A stretch of 64,000 nt of DNA from Brevibacterium sp. Its GTDB lineage: Bacteria; Actinomycetota; Actinomycetes; Actinomycetales; Brevibacteriaceae. The notes beneath the pieces were generated by a model, which was not told the origin of the DNA, did no database searches, and was given only the letters and a program-made list of their open reading frames with translations. Both the position numbers and the translations under genes were made by a program. Position 1 is the stretch's first letter. Each line of letters starts with the position of its first letter. The stretch is taken from NCBI RefSeq assembly GCF_031179145.1, contig NZ_JAPSIB010000016.1, forward strand, positions 50,661 through 114,660, in the 5' to 3' direction. Below, piece by piece: positions 7,679 to 15,032 of the stretch.

Positions 7679-8512
7679 TCAGACGTAGCTCTCGAGCGCC
7701 TCGAACTCCGGCTGCGCGCTCGGATCGAGCACTGCCGCGGCGCCCACGGCATTGGCCACCCGCAGCGATTCGCCATGTGAGAGCCCCGAGCGCAGGGCGA
7801 TGGTCAGTGCCGCGCAGAAGGCGTCACCGGCTCCGACGGTGCTGACCGGGGTGGTCGGAACCGCCGGGGCGAAGGCTATGCGCTCCCCCTTTTCCAGCAG
7901 GGCCGAACCATCGGCGCCATAGGTGACGGCGACGAGCTTCGCGGTCTTCAGCTGCGGGAGGAGTTCGTATTCGGTTTCGTTGACGATGATGAGGTCGGCC
8001 CGGTCGACCACCTCGGCGGGCAGAGTCAGGGCGGGAGCCGCATTCACGACGAAGTACCCGCGGACCTTCTCCGCGAGCTCGGCCACGAGGTCGAGGGAGA
8101 TCTCGAGCTGGGTGAGCACGGTCTCCGTCTCACTGAACTCGATGGCATCGATTCCCACGTGGGCGTTCGCCCCCTCGCAGACGGCGATGAGATTCTCCCC
8201 TTGCGCGTCGACCACGATCAGGGCCGTGCCGGTTTCCCCGTCGACGATCTCGACACCGCTGATGTCGACACCCGCGGCGACGAGCGCCCCTGTCATCTCC
8301 CGGCCTGCGGCATCGGAGCCCACGGCGCCGATCATCCTCGTCCGCGCCCCGAGACGCGCGGCGGCCGCGGCCTGGTTCGCGCCTTTGCCGCCGGAGCTGT
8401 GGACCAGCCGCCCGCCACCGACGGTCTCTCCCGCCCCCGGCAGGCGGGAGACGAGCGCGGTGACGTCGGCGTTGATGCTGCCGACGACGGTGAGGTCGAG
8501 ATCGATGTTCAT
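7679..8512 (-). CDS. rbsK: ribokinase (PfkB family)
   Basis: A 277-residue PfkB-family sugar kinase, most similar in layout to ribokinase (D-ribose to D-ribose 5-phosphate, ATP-dependent). N-terminal VVGSINADVTALVSRLPGAGET and GGKGANQAAAAARLGA are the family signature 1 region. The C-terminal VSTVGAGDAFCAAL contains the catalytic Asp of signature 2. The slightly short length (ribokinases are ~300-310) comes from a compact middle. It overlaps the upstream TetR gene by 1 bp (TGATG), so the regulator and kinase form one operon. The nucleoside substrate source is not visible locally. Confidence 0.85.
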   Translation of the reverse strand: MNIDLDLTVVGSINADVTALVSRLPGAGETVGGGRLVHSSGGKGANQAAAAARLGARTRMIGAVGSDAAGREMTGALVAAGVDISGVEIVDGETGTALIVVDAQGENLIAVCEGANAHVGIDAIEFSETETVLTQLEISLDLVAELAEKVRGYFVVNAAPALTLPAEVVDRADLIIVNETEYELLPQLKTAKLVAVTYGADGSALLEKGERIAFAPAVPTTPVSTVGAGDAFCAALTIALRSGLSHGESLRVANAVGAAAVLDPSAQPEFEALESYV

Positions 8513-9117
8513 CAGTTTCCTTCGTGGTGGCCGGTGCGGGCGGACTGACGGCGAGGCGCTGGGGACACGAGAACGTCGAGCATCGTCTCCAGGTAGTCAG
8601 GTGAGAGATCGGCTTCGGCGGGCGTCGCGTGAGCGAGCTGAGCGATGCCGAGGTAACCGGTGTAGGCGAGCTGCGCCCTCTGCCTCGCCTCGTCGGCATC
8701 GAAGCCGATCGCAGTGAACTGCTCCGCAAGGTAGTCGAGGCGGCGCCGCGTGACCCGTGCGAGCAGCGGCGCGACGAGCGGGTGCTGAGCGGAGGCCTGG
8801 AGCGCCAGTTCCACTCGCGCCCCGCGTTCGCTTCGGCTCTCGACGGCGCCGAAGAGCAGAGCACGCAGCCGAGGCACGCCGACCGGAACTTCGGCGATCT
8901 CGGCAATCACCTCCTCCGTGTCCAATCGCTCCCACAGCTCCAAGGTCGCGACGATCAGCGCATCCCGGCCTGAGAAGTGCCAGTAGAAGCTGCCCTTCGT
9001 GGAGCCGAGCCGCACCGCGAGCGGTTCGATCGCGATGGCGGAGAGCCCCCCTTCAGCCACAGCATCGAGAGCGGCGATGGTCCAATCGTCTGCGGTCAGA
9101 CGCTTCCTTGATGGCAT
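8512..9117 (-). CDS. TetR-family regulator
   Basis: About 201 residues from the ATG at 9117, beginning PSRKRLTADDWTIAALDAV. N-terminal TetR helix-turn-helix: AIAIEPLAVRLGSTKGSFYWHFSGRDALI. The C-terminal ligand domain is poorly conserved. In-frame starts further up (9123, 9198) are rejected because the perfect inverted repeats at 9121-9160, its presumed operators, would lie in the coding region. It is translationally coupled to rbsK and divergent from the SRPBCC-DUF2867 gene, so it probably controls both directions. Confidence 0.85.
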   Translation of the reverse strand: MPSRKRLTADDWTIAALDAVAEGGLSAIAIEPLAVRLGSTKGSFYWHFSGRDALIVATLELWERLDTEEVIAEIAEVPVGVPRLRALLFGAVESRSERGARVELALQASAQHPLVAPLLARVTRRRLDYLAEQFTAIGFDADEARQRAQLAYTGYLGIAQLAHATPAEADLSPDYLETMLDVLVSPAPRRQSARTGHHEGN

Positions 9118-9120
9118 ACC

Positions 9121-9160
9121 CATACGGTAGCGTATGTACCATACCATACGCTGGCGTACG
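9121..9160. promoter_or_regulatory. two TetR operator palindromes between divergent genes
   Basis: CATACG-GTAG-CGTATG at 9121-9136 is a perfect 6-4-6 inverted repeat. CATACG-CTGG-CGTACG at 9145-9160 is the same motif with one mismatch. Their centres are 24 bp apart and fill the space between the TetR start (9117) and the start of the rightward gene (9174). Confidence 0.75.
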
Positions 9161-9173
9161 GAAGGAGATCGCC

Positions 9174-10202
9174 ATGCGAATCCACAACGCGCATTCACGG
9201 CTCGTCAGGGCATCGACGCGCACCATCGCATCACTGTTGGACACGATAGGCCAGACCGACGACGCACTCTACCCTCCACTGTGGGAGCCGATGCGCCTCG
9301 ACGGCCGCGTGGCAGTCGGGGCAAGCGGCACTCACGGCACCATCAGCGCCTACCAGCCGGGCGAACTCATCGAGTTCACGTTTCCTGCGGGCCTGGGCAT
9401 CACCGGGACGCATTCGTTCACCGTGAACCCTGTCGATTCGGAGCGGATCGAGGTCAGGCACGTCGTCCGCGCCGACGCGACGCCTCCGGCCTGGCTGGCA
9501 TGGAAGGCCGCGATCGAGCCGTCTCACGACGCGGTACTCGAGCAGGTGCTCGATCGACTCGAAACTGCAGTCGGGACTCCCCCTTCCCGCCCGCACCGGC
9601 TCTCCCGCTATGCACGGCTCCTGCGACGACTCGAGTCCCCGCGGGCCCATGAGGTCGACGTGGAGCAGACCGGGCTGACCGTCGGTTCTCTTCCTCGCGT
9701 CGACTTCTCGGACGTGTTCGCCATCGAACGCCGTCGGGAGACGTCGTCCGATGCCGACGAGTGGGCGGAGGCGATCTTCGATGACCCGCCGAGGTGGGTC
9801 AGCGCGCTGATGACGATTCGCGAGCGTCTGGTCGGGTACTTCGGCTTTGATCAGGAAAGCGCCGAGATGTTCACTCCCATCGCCCGCACCGACGATGAGG
9901 TGCTGTTCGGCGTCGACGCCGGCCACCTGGACTTCCGCACCTCGGTCCGGTGCGAATCAGAGCAGGTCGTCCTCAGCGGAGCCGTGACGATGCACAACCT
10001 CCGGGGTCGGATCTACTTCGCCCTCGTCCGGCCGATCCACCCGTTCGTCATCCGCGCCATGCTCAACCGAGCGGCCAGGCGATTGGCTCACCGCAGCGCC
10101 GCGTCGGCGGAAACTCGCACGCCGGACATGGAAGAAGCCCCGAGAACCTTGATCTCTCAAGACTCTCGGGGCTCCTCGTTCGGGGTGAGTAACGGGACTT
10201 GA
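9174..10202 (+). CDS. SRPBCC-like plus DUF2867 two-domain protein
   Basis: A 342-residue protein starting at the ATG with GAAGGAG 6 nt upstream. Residues ~1-135 look like an SRPBCC/START-type hydrophobic-ligand domain (WEPMRLDG, GELIEFTFPAGLGITGTHSF, RIEVRHVVRAD). Residues ~155-315 match DUF2867 (DEWAEAIFDDPPRWVSALMT, RTDDEVLFGVDAGHLDFR). Transcription is probably repressed by the divergent TetR through the two palindromes upstream. The last ~25 codons are read through the tRNA-His terminator hairpin and into the tRNA gene on the other strand, with the stop at 10200-10202. The C-terminus is therefore probably an accidental extension. Biochemical role unknown. Confidence 0.75.
   Translation: MRIHNAHSRLVRASTRTIASLLDTIGQTDDALYPPLWEPMRLDGRVAVGASGTHGTISAYQPGELIEFTFPAGLGITGTHSFTVNPVDSERIEVRHVVRADATPPAWLAWKAAIEPSHDAVLEQVLDRLETAVGTPPSRPHRLSRYARLLRRLESPRAHEVDVEQTGLTVGSLPRVDFSDVFAIERRRETSSDADEWAEAIFDDPPRWVSALMTIRERLVGYFGFDQESAEMFTPIARTDDEVLFGVDAGHLDFRTSVRCESEQVVLSGAVTMHNLRGRIYFALVRPIHPFVIRAMLNRAARRLAHRSAASAETRTPDMEEAPRTLISQDSRGSSFGVSNGT
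10137..10172 (-). terminator. intrinsic terminator of tRNA-His
   Basis: Arms GCCCCGAGA (10137-10145) and TCTCGGGGC (10164-10172) pair perfectly, with an inner CTTGA/TCAAG stem. The - strand continues with TTCTTCC. It lies inside the coding region of the convergent DUF2867 gene. Confidence 0.75.
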
Positions 10203-10257
10203 ACCCGCGACATCCGCGACCACAACGCGGCGCTCTACCAGCTGAGCTATACCCACC
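10184..10257 (-). tRNA. tRNA-His (anticodon GTG)
   Basis: On the - strand the cloverleaf runs from the extra 5' G (G-1, position 10257) through acceptor GTGGGTA / TACTCAC, D-arm GCTCAGCTGGTAGAGC, anticodon loop TTGTGGT and T-arm GCGGGTTCAAGTCCCGT. The discriminator is C (10184). G-1 opposite C73 is the histidine identity element. The CCA end is not encoded. Confidence 0.97.
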
Positions 10258-10482
10258 ACATGCTCTGCACCAAGGCGCAGACAGCAAGATACATCCTAAC
10301 CGCCCCCGCGCGGGCGAGCAAACGCGGAAACGGCTTGGACCGAGAATGAGATGCAAGTCTCCTATCGTGCAACGATTCAGTCGCGGCGTATAACGGTTTC
10401 GGAGATTCGGTAGGACGGCAGGGACGGGTTCACTAGTATTGAGTCGTCATTGTCACCGACAATCGTTCAAGGAAACCAGTAC

Positions 10483-12201
10483 ATGGCTCGTGCGCTGATC
10501 TCTGTCTCCAACGACGGGTTCACCTATCTGTCCCTCAACGGGGCATCGAGCCGCTATTCCGACGCCGGACGGGCGCTGTCCTACCTGGGCGACTACGCCC
10601 GCGAAACCGGCACCCCCGTGTTCGTGACCATCGACGATGGCAGCAGAGGCGTCGAGGTCCACATCGACGCATTCGGCAAGGTTGCCCCGCAGACGAACGG
10701 CTCCTCTCCCGACCGCTCCCCCGCCGAGGCGACCGCCACTGTCACCTCGGCCTCTCCTGCCGCGACGGGGACCGCGACTCCCCTCACGCTCGATGACGCG
10801 TCCGCCGACTCAGCCGCAGCCACCTCGGCGAACGGGATCTCCTCAGCTCGTTCTGGACCCCAGTCCACGATTGCCGTCGACTCCGACGACTTGAGCACCG
10901 GCGGAGCCGAACTGAGCCCGGGCGGCGAGGAGTATCCGCAGGGCACTCCGTTCTCGGGCCCGGTCGCCATCACCGCCCCGGCTCCTCGACTGCGGCCGCG
11001 CCGCGCCAAGAAGCCGCCCAAGCAGCGTCGACCGCTGCACCTGAAGAAAGTCACCGTTCCAGGCCTGGTGCTCATCGGCCTCGCGATCCTGATGATCGGG
11101 GCCTTCGTCATCCCCAACTTCGTGCCCGATCAGGCAGAGGAAGCGCCGCAGACGATCAGCACCGAAGCGCAGCCGAATCCCCATTCGGACATCGTCGTCG
11201 CCGACACCAAGGACGTCGTCCCCGGATTCGCCCACAGCCCGAAGTGGGAGGCCAAGGTCCCCGAGGCCGCCTCGGTGACTGCATCGGACCGCGGTGTCCT
11301 CGTCGTCAACGACGAGAAGCTGGAGGTCCTCGATCCGAGGACGGGCGAGGTGCGCTACTCAGGCAAGGTCAGCCAGCCGCCGACGTTCGCCGTCGACACG
11401 ATCATCGACGGCAGACCCGCACTGCTGTGGCAGGTCGGCGACTCCGCCGAGGCACTGTTCGACGGGGACAAGAAGCCGATTCGCTACCAGCTCCCGGACA
11501 ATGCGCGGATCTCCTCTGCGGGCACGAGCGTGCTTGTGAAGTCGGGCAACAAGCTCTCGACCTTCGGAGCGGACAGACTCATCGACGTCCCCACTCCCGA
11601 ATCGGGCATGACCCCGATGGCGGTCGAGAACGACAAGCTCTACAGCGCCGACTACGACGGACCGGTTCGTGCCACGAACATCAAGACCGGCGACGAGCGC
11701 GACATCAATCTCGAGGCGCCCTCCGACAATCTCAAGATCATCAAATGGATCTCCGCCGGCCACGGCAAGATCATCACCCTCTGGGGCGAGCAGGGCGCAT
11801 CGACGAACAGCGGGCATCGGATCCAGCTCGTCGTCCATTCCCTTGAGGACGGAGCCATCCTGTCGACGGTCACCACGACGACCGACATCGTCGGCGAGAT
11901 GTCATGGGTTCGCGGCCAGGGAAGCGAACGGGCCTACATCGGCCCCTACCTCTTCGATATGAAGTCGGGCCTGCTGCTCATGGACACTTCGCGCGCCGAC
12001 ATCCACCTGTCTGAGCCCCGGGGAACGATCGTCCCCTGCACTGTCGCGAGCGACGCCTCGTGCCTGCTCGCTGGCAATGACGCCTACCGGACTGAGACCC
12101 GTCTGCTGGCCGTGACCGACTCCGGGAACACGGCACTCGTCGACAGCCCGGATTCCAAGATCCGCGCTTACGACAGGAAGCCCGGCACGCCCGACAAATA
12201 G
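10483..12201 (+). CDS. single-pass membrane protein with extracellular beta-propeller-like domain, unknown function
   Basis: 572 residues from the ATG with AAGGAAA 7 nt upstream. Residues 1-65 form a compact cytoplasmic domain (ALISVSNDGFTYLSLNG, YARETGTPVFVTIDDG). Residues ~66-185 are a Ser/Ala/Pro-rich linker ending in a basic patch (RPRRAKKPPKQRRPLHLKK). Residues ~191-212 are one transmembrane helix. The remaining ~360 residues are extracellular with repeating strands such as GVLVVNDEKLEVLDPRTGE and GDERDINLE, like a PQQ-type beta-propeller. I recognise no named family. The following gene also encodes a cell-surface protein, so the two may work together. Confidence 0.75.
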   Translation: MARALISVSNDGFTYLSLNGASSRYSDAGRALSYLGDYARETGTPVFVTIDDGSRGVEVHIDAFGKVAPQTNGSSPDRSPAEATATVTSASPAATGTATPLTLDDASADSAAATSANGISSARSGPQSTIAVDSDDLSTGGAELSPGGEEYPQGTPFSGPVAITAPAPRLRPRRAKKPPKQRRPLHLKKVTVPGLVLIGLAILMIGAFVIPNFVPDQAEEAPQTISTEAQPNPHSDIVVADTKDVVPGFAHSPKWEAKVPEAASVTASDRGVLVVNDEKLEVLDPRTGEVRYSGKVSQPPTFAVDTIIDGRPALLWQVGDSAEALFDGDKKPIRYQLPDNARISSAGTSVLVKSGNKLSTFGADRLIDVPTPESGMTPMAVENDKLYSADYDGPVRATNIKTGDERDINLEAPSDNLKIIKWISAGHGKIITLWGEQGASTNSGHRIQLVVHSLEDGAILSTVTTTTDIVGEMSWVRGQGSERAYIGPYLFDMKSGLLLMDTSRADIHLSEPRGTIVPCTVASDASCLLAGNDAYRTETRLLAVTDSGNTALVDSPDSKIRAYDRKPGTPDK

Positions 12202-12232
12202 TACGAAACTTTCTCGCGTTCAACGATGCCAC

Positions 12233-12238
12233 TATGAT
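12233..12238 (+). promoter_or_regulatory. candidate -10 box upstream of the Ser/Asp-rich surface protein
   Basis: TATGAT lies 32 bp after the stop of the preceding gene and 72 bp before the GTG start at 12311. No convincing -35 box is seen, so confidence is limited. Confidence 0.35.
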
Positions 12239-12310
12239 GGTGGCCGACGTGCCTCTGTGTCAGGCCTCCCGAAAGCTCGATGACCGGAGTCCCCATCGCG
12301 AAGGAATACA

Positions 12311-13852
12311 GTGCCCCCGACCCATGAGCTCTGCCGCACTGCGGCCGCACTCGGCACTATCCTTGCCCTCCTGGTCCTCTCTCAATTCGGCATTTCGACG
12401 CCCGCGAACGCGATCTATCTCCACCCCCCGACGGAGACTTCGTCCAACTCGACAGCGGCTGTCACGGCAGACGCGAGTTCCGGTGATGACGGCTCCGCTT
12501 CTTCCTCGCCGGACACCTCCGCCGAGGCGGACGCGGGTTCGGGCGATTCTTCGTCCGCAGAGGCGGATGGGGCGGAGGCGTCCGCCGGAGCCGACTCCGC
12601 CAACGCGGACGATTCCACTGAGGACGGGGCCGACGGGTCGAAGGATCCGACCGAAGATCCGACCGAGGATCCTGATCCATCCGAGGAGTGTTCACTCGAA
12701 TCGGATCCCAACTGCAAACCTTCTCCGGCCAGCGACGTTCCGGCGGCATGGGGCGCCGATCAGACACTCCGCTTATCCGACGTCCCCGACAGCTGGGTCG
12801 GCCAGACCTTCAGCGGGCCATCGAATGACGGCACCATCAGGGTGCCCGCTCAGAATGCGTCGAAGACTGACACCGACGACAGCGGGAACCCTGTTGCCGC
12901 TTCGTCGGCACCTGCACCGGAGAAATACTCTCTGGATTCCAATGGCTACGTCGTCGACGCGGCCAACCGTGATGAACCGATGAAGTTCGAGGGGTTCGAC
13001 AACGATCCTGGATGGAAGTTCAACTCGAACGGCGAGACGATCAGCGTCACCGGCGAGCCCTATACCGGTTCCGACACCGGCTCCGACCCTGATGCCTCCT
13101 CGACCGGCAACGACACTGGCACGGAAACAGGTGAGTCGGACAGCACCTCCACCGACGGCACCGCAGATGCCAACACCGCCGACTCGAGCGGAACCGATAC
13201 CGCCGGAGCGGACTCGGCAGATTCCGACGCATCCGGGTCGACCAGCTCGTCCGATCCCGACTCCACCAGCACCGCGGACAGCACTGATTCGGCCGACAGC
13301 AGCGCCTCCTCCGACATCACCTCGGCGCAGGATGCCACCGACGATCGCAGTGACGGCACCCCGACGCCGACCCCCACGGACGACGCCGGGAAGTCCGGCA
13401 CCCCTTCGTCGCCCGGCTCGGACCCCGGAACGGAGGCCAGCAGTTCCTCGGGCAGCGACGACGGCAGCGGCGAAGGCGGCACCGGCGGCGGCGATCAATC
13501 GGTCCCCGACCCGTCGACGGGCAACGGCTCGGTGGACACCCGCGACACCATCCCCGGTGACATCGGGGCCGACTGGGTCCCCGCGGGCGATGGCCCGGCC
13601 CAACGCCCGGACTACTCCGACCCCGTGCCGAGCAACCCCGACACCTCGATGCCGAATGACGAAACGGACCTCATCACGGGAGGCAGCCAGCCCGCACCCC
13701 GCGCCAACACTCCCCCGTCCCCATCGTTCGGCGAATCGATCGTCAGCACGCTCGTCAGCTCGTGGCCCGTGTTCGTCCTGGCCGCCTTCGGAATGGCCGC
13801 CGTCGGGTTCATCATCTACCTCGTGGGACGCCGCGGCTCCAAGCAGGCCTGA
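12311..13852 (+). CDS. Ser/Thr/Asp-rich cell-surface stalk protein with signal peptide and C-terminal anchor
   Basis: 513 residues from a GTG with AAGGA 5-6 nt upstream. A signal peptide ends near residue 34 (STPANA). Two acidic low-complexity regions (residues ~45-125 and ~255-420, dominated by S, D, T, G, A) flank a small conserved-looking module with LRLSDVPDSWVGQTFSGP and KYSLDSNGYVVDAANRDEP. The C-terminus has a single transmembrane helix (~480-505) followed by GRRGSKQA. There is no LPXTG motif, so anchoring would be by the helix rather than sortase. It resembles a wall-spanning stalk. Function unknown. Confidence 0.7.
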   Translation: MPPTHELCRTAAALGTILALLVLSQFGISTPANAIYLHPPTETSSNSTAAVTADASSGDDGSASSSPDTSAEADAGSGDSSSAEADGAEASAGADSANADDSTEDGADGSKDPTEDPTEDPDPSEECSLESDPNCKPSPASDVPAAWGADQTLRLSDVPDSWVGQTFSGPSNDGTIRVPAQNASKTDTDDSGNPVAASSAPAPEKYSLDSNGYVVDAANRDEPMKFEGFDNDPGWKFNSNGETISVTGEPYTGSDTGSDPDASSTGNDTGTETGESDSTSTDGTADANTADSSGTDTAGADSADSDASGSTSSSDPDSTSTADSTDSADSSASSDITSAQDATDDRSDGTPTPTPTDDAGKSGTPSSPGSDPGTEASSSSGSDDGSGEGGTGGGDQSVPDPSTGNGSVDTRDTIPGDIGADWVPAGDGPAQRPDYSDPVPSNPDTSMPNDETDLITGGSQPAPRANTPPSPSFGESIVSTLVSSWPVFVLAAFGMAAVGFIIYLVGRRGSKQA

Positions 13853-13998
13853 TCGAACGCGCCTGCTCAGGCAGGACATTTCACGTCAGGCGCCCTGATA
13901 TCTGCCACTCTGGAGAATCCAGCGGTTAAGCTTGACGCCGAGGCACTGTGGCTCCCTGCCACGTGCGTGAATGCATTCAACCCGGAGGCGACGATCCG

Positions 13999-14286
13999 AT
14001 GACTGACAACGTCTACACCTCAGATGTGACCGTGGACAACGCGACCCCTGCCCAGCTGGCGGAGTCGATCCGACTGCGCGAAGAGCGCATTTCCGAGAAC
14101 ATTGACGAGCTGGTGGGTCGCATCCACCCCAAGGTGCTCGCCTCCCAGGCCGTTGATCGGGCGAAGTCCACTGTCGTCACCGAGGACGGTCAGCCCAAGA
14201 CCGACACGATCGCCCTGGCCGCAGGCTCCGTCCTCGGCGTCGCCGCACTCGTCATCGGTCTGGCCGGAAGGAACCGGCGTGGCTGA
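13999..14286 (+). CDS. DUF3618 small membrane protein
   Basis: 95 residues from the ATG with GGAGG 10 nt upstream. The core TPAQLAESIRLREERISENI, then VLASQAVDRAKSTV, is the DUF3618 pattern common in actinobacteria. A single C-terminal membrane segment follows (IALAAGSVLGVAALVIGLAG). The gene overlaps the GroES-like gene by 8 bp. A TTAAGC -10-like element lies at 13925. Its cellular role is not established. Confidence 0.8.
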   Translation: MTDNVYTSDVTVDNATPAQLAESIRLREERISENIDELVGRIHPKVLASQAVDRAKSTVVTEDGQPKTDTIALAAGSVLGVAALVIGLAGRNRRG

Positions 14287-14599
14287 TGCCGCTCTTCCCA
14301 TCCGCATGCTCCACGACCGGATCCTGCTCGATCCGGGCCAGGAGGCGGGTGAACGCAAGTCCTCGGCCGGGATCGTCATCCCGGCGACCGCCTCCATGGG
14401 CAAGCGTCTCGTGTGGGGCAAGGTCGTGGCCGCGGGCCCGCATGTGAGGCAGGCGAACCTCGGTGACACCGTCCTCTACGATCCGGAGGAACTCGCCGAG
14501 GTGGAGCTTGAGGGCCAGGCGTATGTGCTCCTGCGTGAGCGCGACGTCCACGCCATCGCCGAGCCCGCCGAGCAGTCGAGCGCAGGCATGTACCTGTGA
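14279..14599 (+). CDS. GroES-like (Cpn10-fold) protein
   Basis: 106 residues from GTG 14279, with GGAAGGA 6 nt upstream. The chaperonin-10 fold motifs are visible in order: PIRMLHDRILLDP, GIVIPATASMGKRLVWGKVV, GDTVLYDPEE and VLLRERDVHAI. It differs from true GroES: the mobile-loop region is MGKRL, the entry has no groEL neighbour, and it is tied by an 8-bp overlap to a DUF3618 membrane protein. It may be a paralogous cochaperonin or an unrelated user of the fold. Confidence 0.75.
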   Translation: MADAALPIRMLHDRILLDPGQEAGERKSSAGIVIPATASMGKRLVWGKVVAAGPHVRQANLGDTVLYDPEELAEVELEGQAYVLLRERDVHAIAEPAEQSSAGMYL

Positions 14600-14681
14600 G
14601 TCCATCGACGACCCCAAAGGCATGCTGACCTGGTCCGATCTGCGACCTTGATCACAAACCGTCGAAAGGTCGGATTTCGGT

Positions 14682-14711
14682 TTGCAAGACGAGGATCGAC
14701 CTGAGTAATAT
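14682..14711 (+). promoter_or_regulatory. promoter of tRNA-Lys
   Basis: TTGCAA (14682-14687) and TAATAT (14706-14711) are separated by 18 bp. The tRNA begins 38 bp downstream. The AT-rich -10 stands out in this GC-rich sequence. Confidence 0.6.
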
Positions 14712-14748
14712 TAATTCTCGTTGCGCAGGGAACTGCACAGCGAAGAAC

Positions 14749-14824
<76 letters not shown>

Positions 14825-14833
14825 CCAAGCAGA

Positions 14834-14869
14834 AAAACCGCCAGTCGATCGAATCGGCCGGCGGTTTTC
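14834..14869 (+). terminator. intrinsic terminator after tRNA-Lys
   Basis: AAAACCGCC (14834-14842) pairs with GGCGGTTTT (14860-14868), and the T-run doubles as the right arm. It is placed 10 bp after the CCA end. Confidence 0.85.
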
Positions 14870-15032
14870 TCATTCACGGCGATCGCATTAACCGGTCAGC
14901 GACTCTTCTCATTCACGCGAAGAATCCGCGGTTCTCATAATCACGCAACACCGCTTGCTGAGAACTGGCTGTTTGGTCTTTGTGCACTCGCTCAAATTAG
15001 ACTGTCCGGGTGAACTTCCGAACCTGTCGACC

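Noticed and set aside
14653..14682. Imperfect inverted repeat as terminator of the GroES-like gene
   Set aside because: Pairing needs bulges and no T-run follows; it overlaps the tRNA-Lys promoter region instead.
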